Source: Pseudorhizobium banfieldiae (lineage in GTDB: Bacteria; Pseudomonadota; Alphaproteobacteria; Rhizobiales; Rhizobiaceae). Taken from it: a stretch of DNA of 64,000 nucleotides. Position numbers and translations under genes: made by a program. Of this stretch, positions 63,350 to 64,000 are shown in pieces. The notes under the pieces are model-generated. The model worked only from the letters and a program-made list of their open reading frames with translations, was not told the DNA's origin and searched no databases. Where the stretch lies: contig NZ_FO082820.1 in NCBI RefSeq assembly GCF_000967425.1, positions 3,069,501 through 3,133,500 on the forward strand, in the 5' to 3' direction. Positions within the stretch are counted from its first letter, which is position 1, and each line of letters begins with the position of its first letter.

Positions 63350-64000
63350 TCAGCTGCCCTTGCCGCCGCACTTGCCGGTGGCGACGTTGAAATTGCCGCA
63401 CTCCATCGGCTTGCGCCAATCTGCAATCAGGTCCTTGGAATCTGGCAGGTAGTCGGACCATTCGTCCCCGACGACGGAAGGAGTTTCCTGGACAACCTCG
63501 AACTGGCCGTCCGCCTGGATCTCACCGATCAGCACGGGCTTGGTGATGTGGTGGTTCGGCATCACCGTAGAATAACCTCCCGACAGGTTCGGCACCGCAA
63601 CGCCGATGATCGAATCGAGAACTGCGTCGGTATCGGTTGTGCCGGCCGCTTCGACAGCCTTCACCCAGGCATTGAAGCCGATATAGGCGGCTTCCATCGG
63701 GTCGTTGGTCACGCGCTTGTCGTTCTTGGTGAAGGCATGCCAGGTCTCGATGAACTCGGCATTTGCCTCGCTTTCAACGGACTGGAAGTAGTTCCAGGCA
63801 GCCAGATGGCCGACCAGGGGCCCGGTGTCGAGACCGGCCAGTTCTTCCTCGCCGACGGAGAAGGCAACGACCGGAATGTCTTCCGCCTTTATGCCCTGGT
63901 TGGCGAGTTCCTTATAGAAGGGCACGTTGGCGTCGCCGTTGATGGTCGAGACCACGGCGGTCTTTTTCCCGGCAGATCCGAAGTTCTTGATGTCCGTCAC
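63350..64000 (-). CDS. urtA: Urea ABC transporter substrate-binding protein UrtA, C-terminal part (start beyond window)
   Basis: 216 residues of the C-terminal half. GLDTGPLVGHLAAWNYFQSV, DPMEAAYIGFNAWVKAVEAA and MPNHHITKPVLIGEIQADGQ are UrtA-like, and CGNFNVATGKCGGKG is the typical tail. The frame is open through the right edge; the GTG at the edge is internal, not a start. First gene of the urt operon. Confidence 0.94.
   Translation of the reverse strand: MTDIKNFGSAGKKTAVVSTINGDANVPFYKELANQGIKAEDIPVVAFSVGEEELAGLDTGPLVGHLAAWNYFQSVESEANAEFIETWHAFTKNDKRVTNDPMEAAYIGFNAWVKAVEAAGTTDTDAVLDSIIGVAVPNLSGGYSTVMPNHHITKPVLIGEIQADGQFEVVQETPSVVGDEWSDYLPDSKDLIADWRKPMECGNFNVATGKCGGKGS

Overview
The window looks like chromosome of a Rhizobiaceae-type alphaproteobacterium (Rhizobium/Sinorhizobium/Shinella-like; genus not resolved). 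The reasons are the gene order rplU-rpmA-(two acetyltransferases)-obgE-proB-proA-nadD-rsfS-rlmH-envC-ctpA-deacetylase-rppH, high-GC codon use, many 4-base ATGA gene overlaps, a RIME-like intergenic repeat and rhizobial-type catabolic and nitrogen operons.

Region 1 (1-9747) is a worn genomic island lying against the 3' end of tRNA-Ser(CGA). It carries the end of a CapD-like sugar-nucleotide enzyme gene, a Wzz-like membrane protein, an unrecognised protein with a PD-(D/E)XK-like motif behind a run of hairpins, and four insertion sequences. An IS481-family element sits in a CTAG target. An IS3-family element is itself split by an IS110-family element, which has a long non-coding left end. The island's tyrosine integrase is cut off by the IS3 element. 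A second IS481-family element lies between the integrase and the tRNA.

Region 2 (9748-22160) is conserved housekeeping core: ribosomal proteins, the Obg GTPase, proline synthesis, NAD synthesis, ribosome silencing and 23S rRNA methylation, an EnvC-type division factor, the CtpA protease and RppH.

Region 3 (22167-38294) is an aromatic-acid catabolic block. A LysR regulator with two HTH domains and a DUF1932-type dehydrogenase diverge from a gal/lig-like operon: hydratase, VOC-type extradiol dioxygenase, aldolase, tautomerase. After a PAP2 phosphatase comes a hydroxycinnamate set: feruloyl-CoA synthetase, SDR and acyl-CoA dehydrogenase on one strand; enoyl-CoA hydratase, MarR regulator, amidohydrolase and a three-part TRAP transporter on the other. 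Together they would import ferulate or p-coumarate, shorten the side chain through CoA thioesters to an aromatic acid, and cleave a resulting dihydroxy- or trihydroxybenzoate to pyruvate and oxaloacetate.

Region 4 (38403-46324) holds a small membrane protein, a CNB-CBS-DUF294 regulator next to a DUF4212/sodium-solute symporter pair, and a glycine-betaine-type ABC transporter.

Region 5 (46521-48660) is a complete IS1595-family element bounded by an 8-bp target duplication. It carries a toxin-antitoxin pair as cargo.

Region 6 (48840-64000) is nitrogen assimilation, all on the minus strand: nasT-nasS, a structured leader, nirB-nirD, a nitrite channel, a PP2C/kinase fusion, cyanase and siroheme synthase, then the urea ABC transporter urtABCDE, with urtA running off the window. 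Ammonia would come from nitrite, cyanate and urea. No nitrate reductase gene is present in this stretch.
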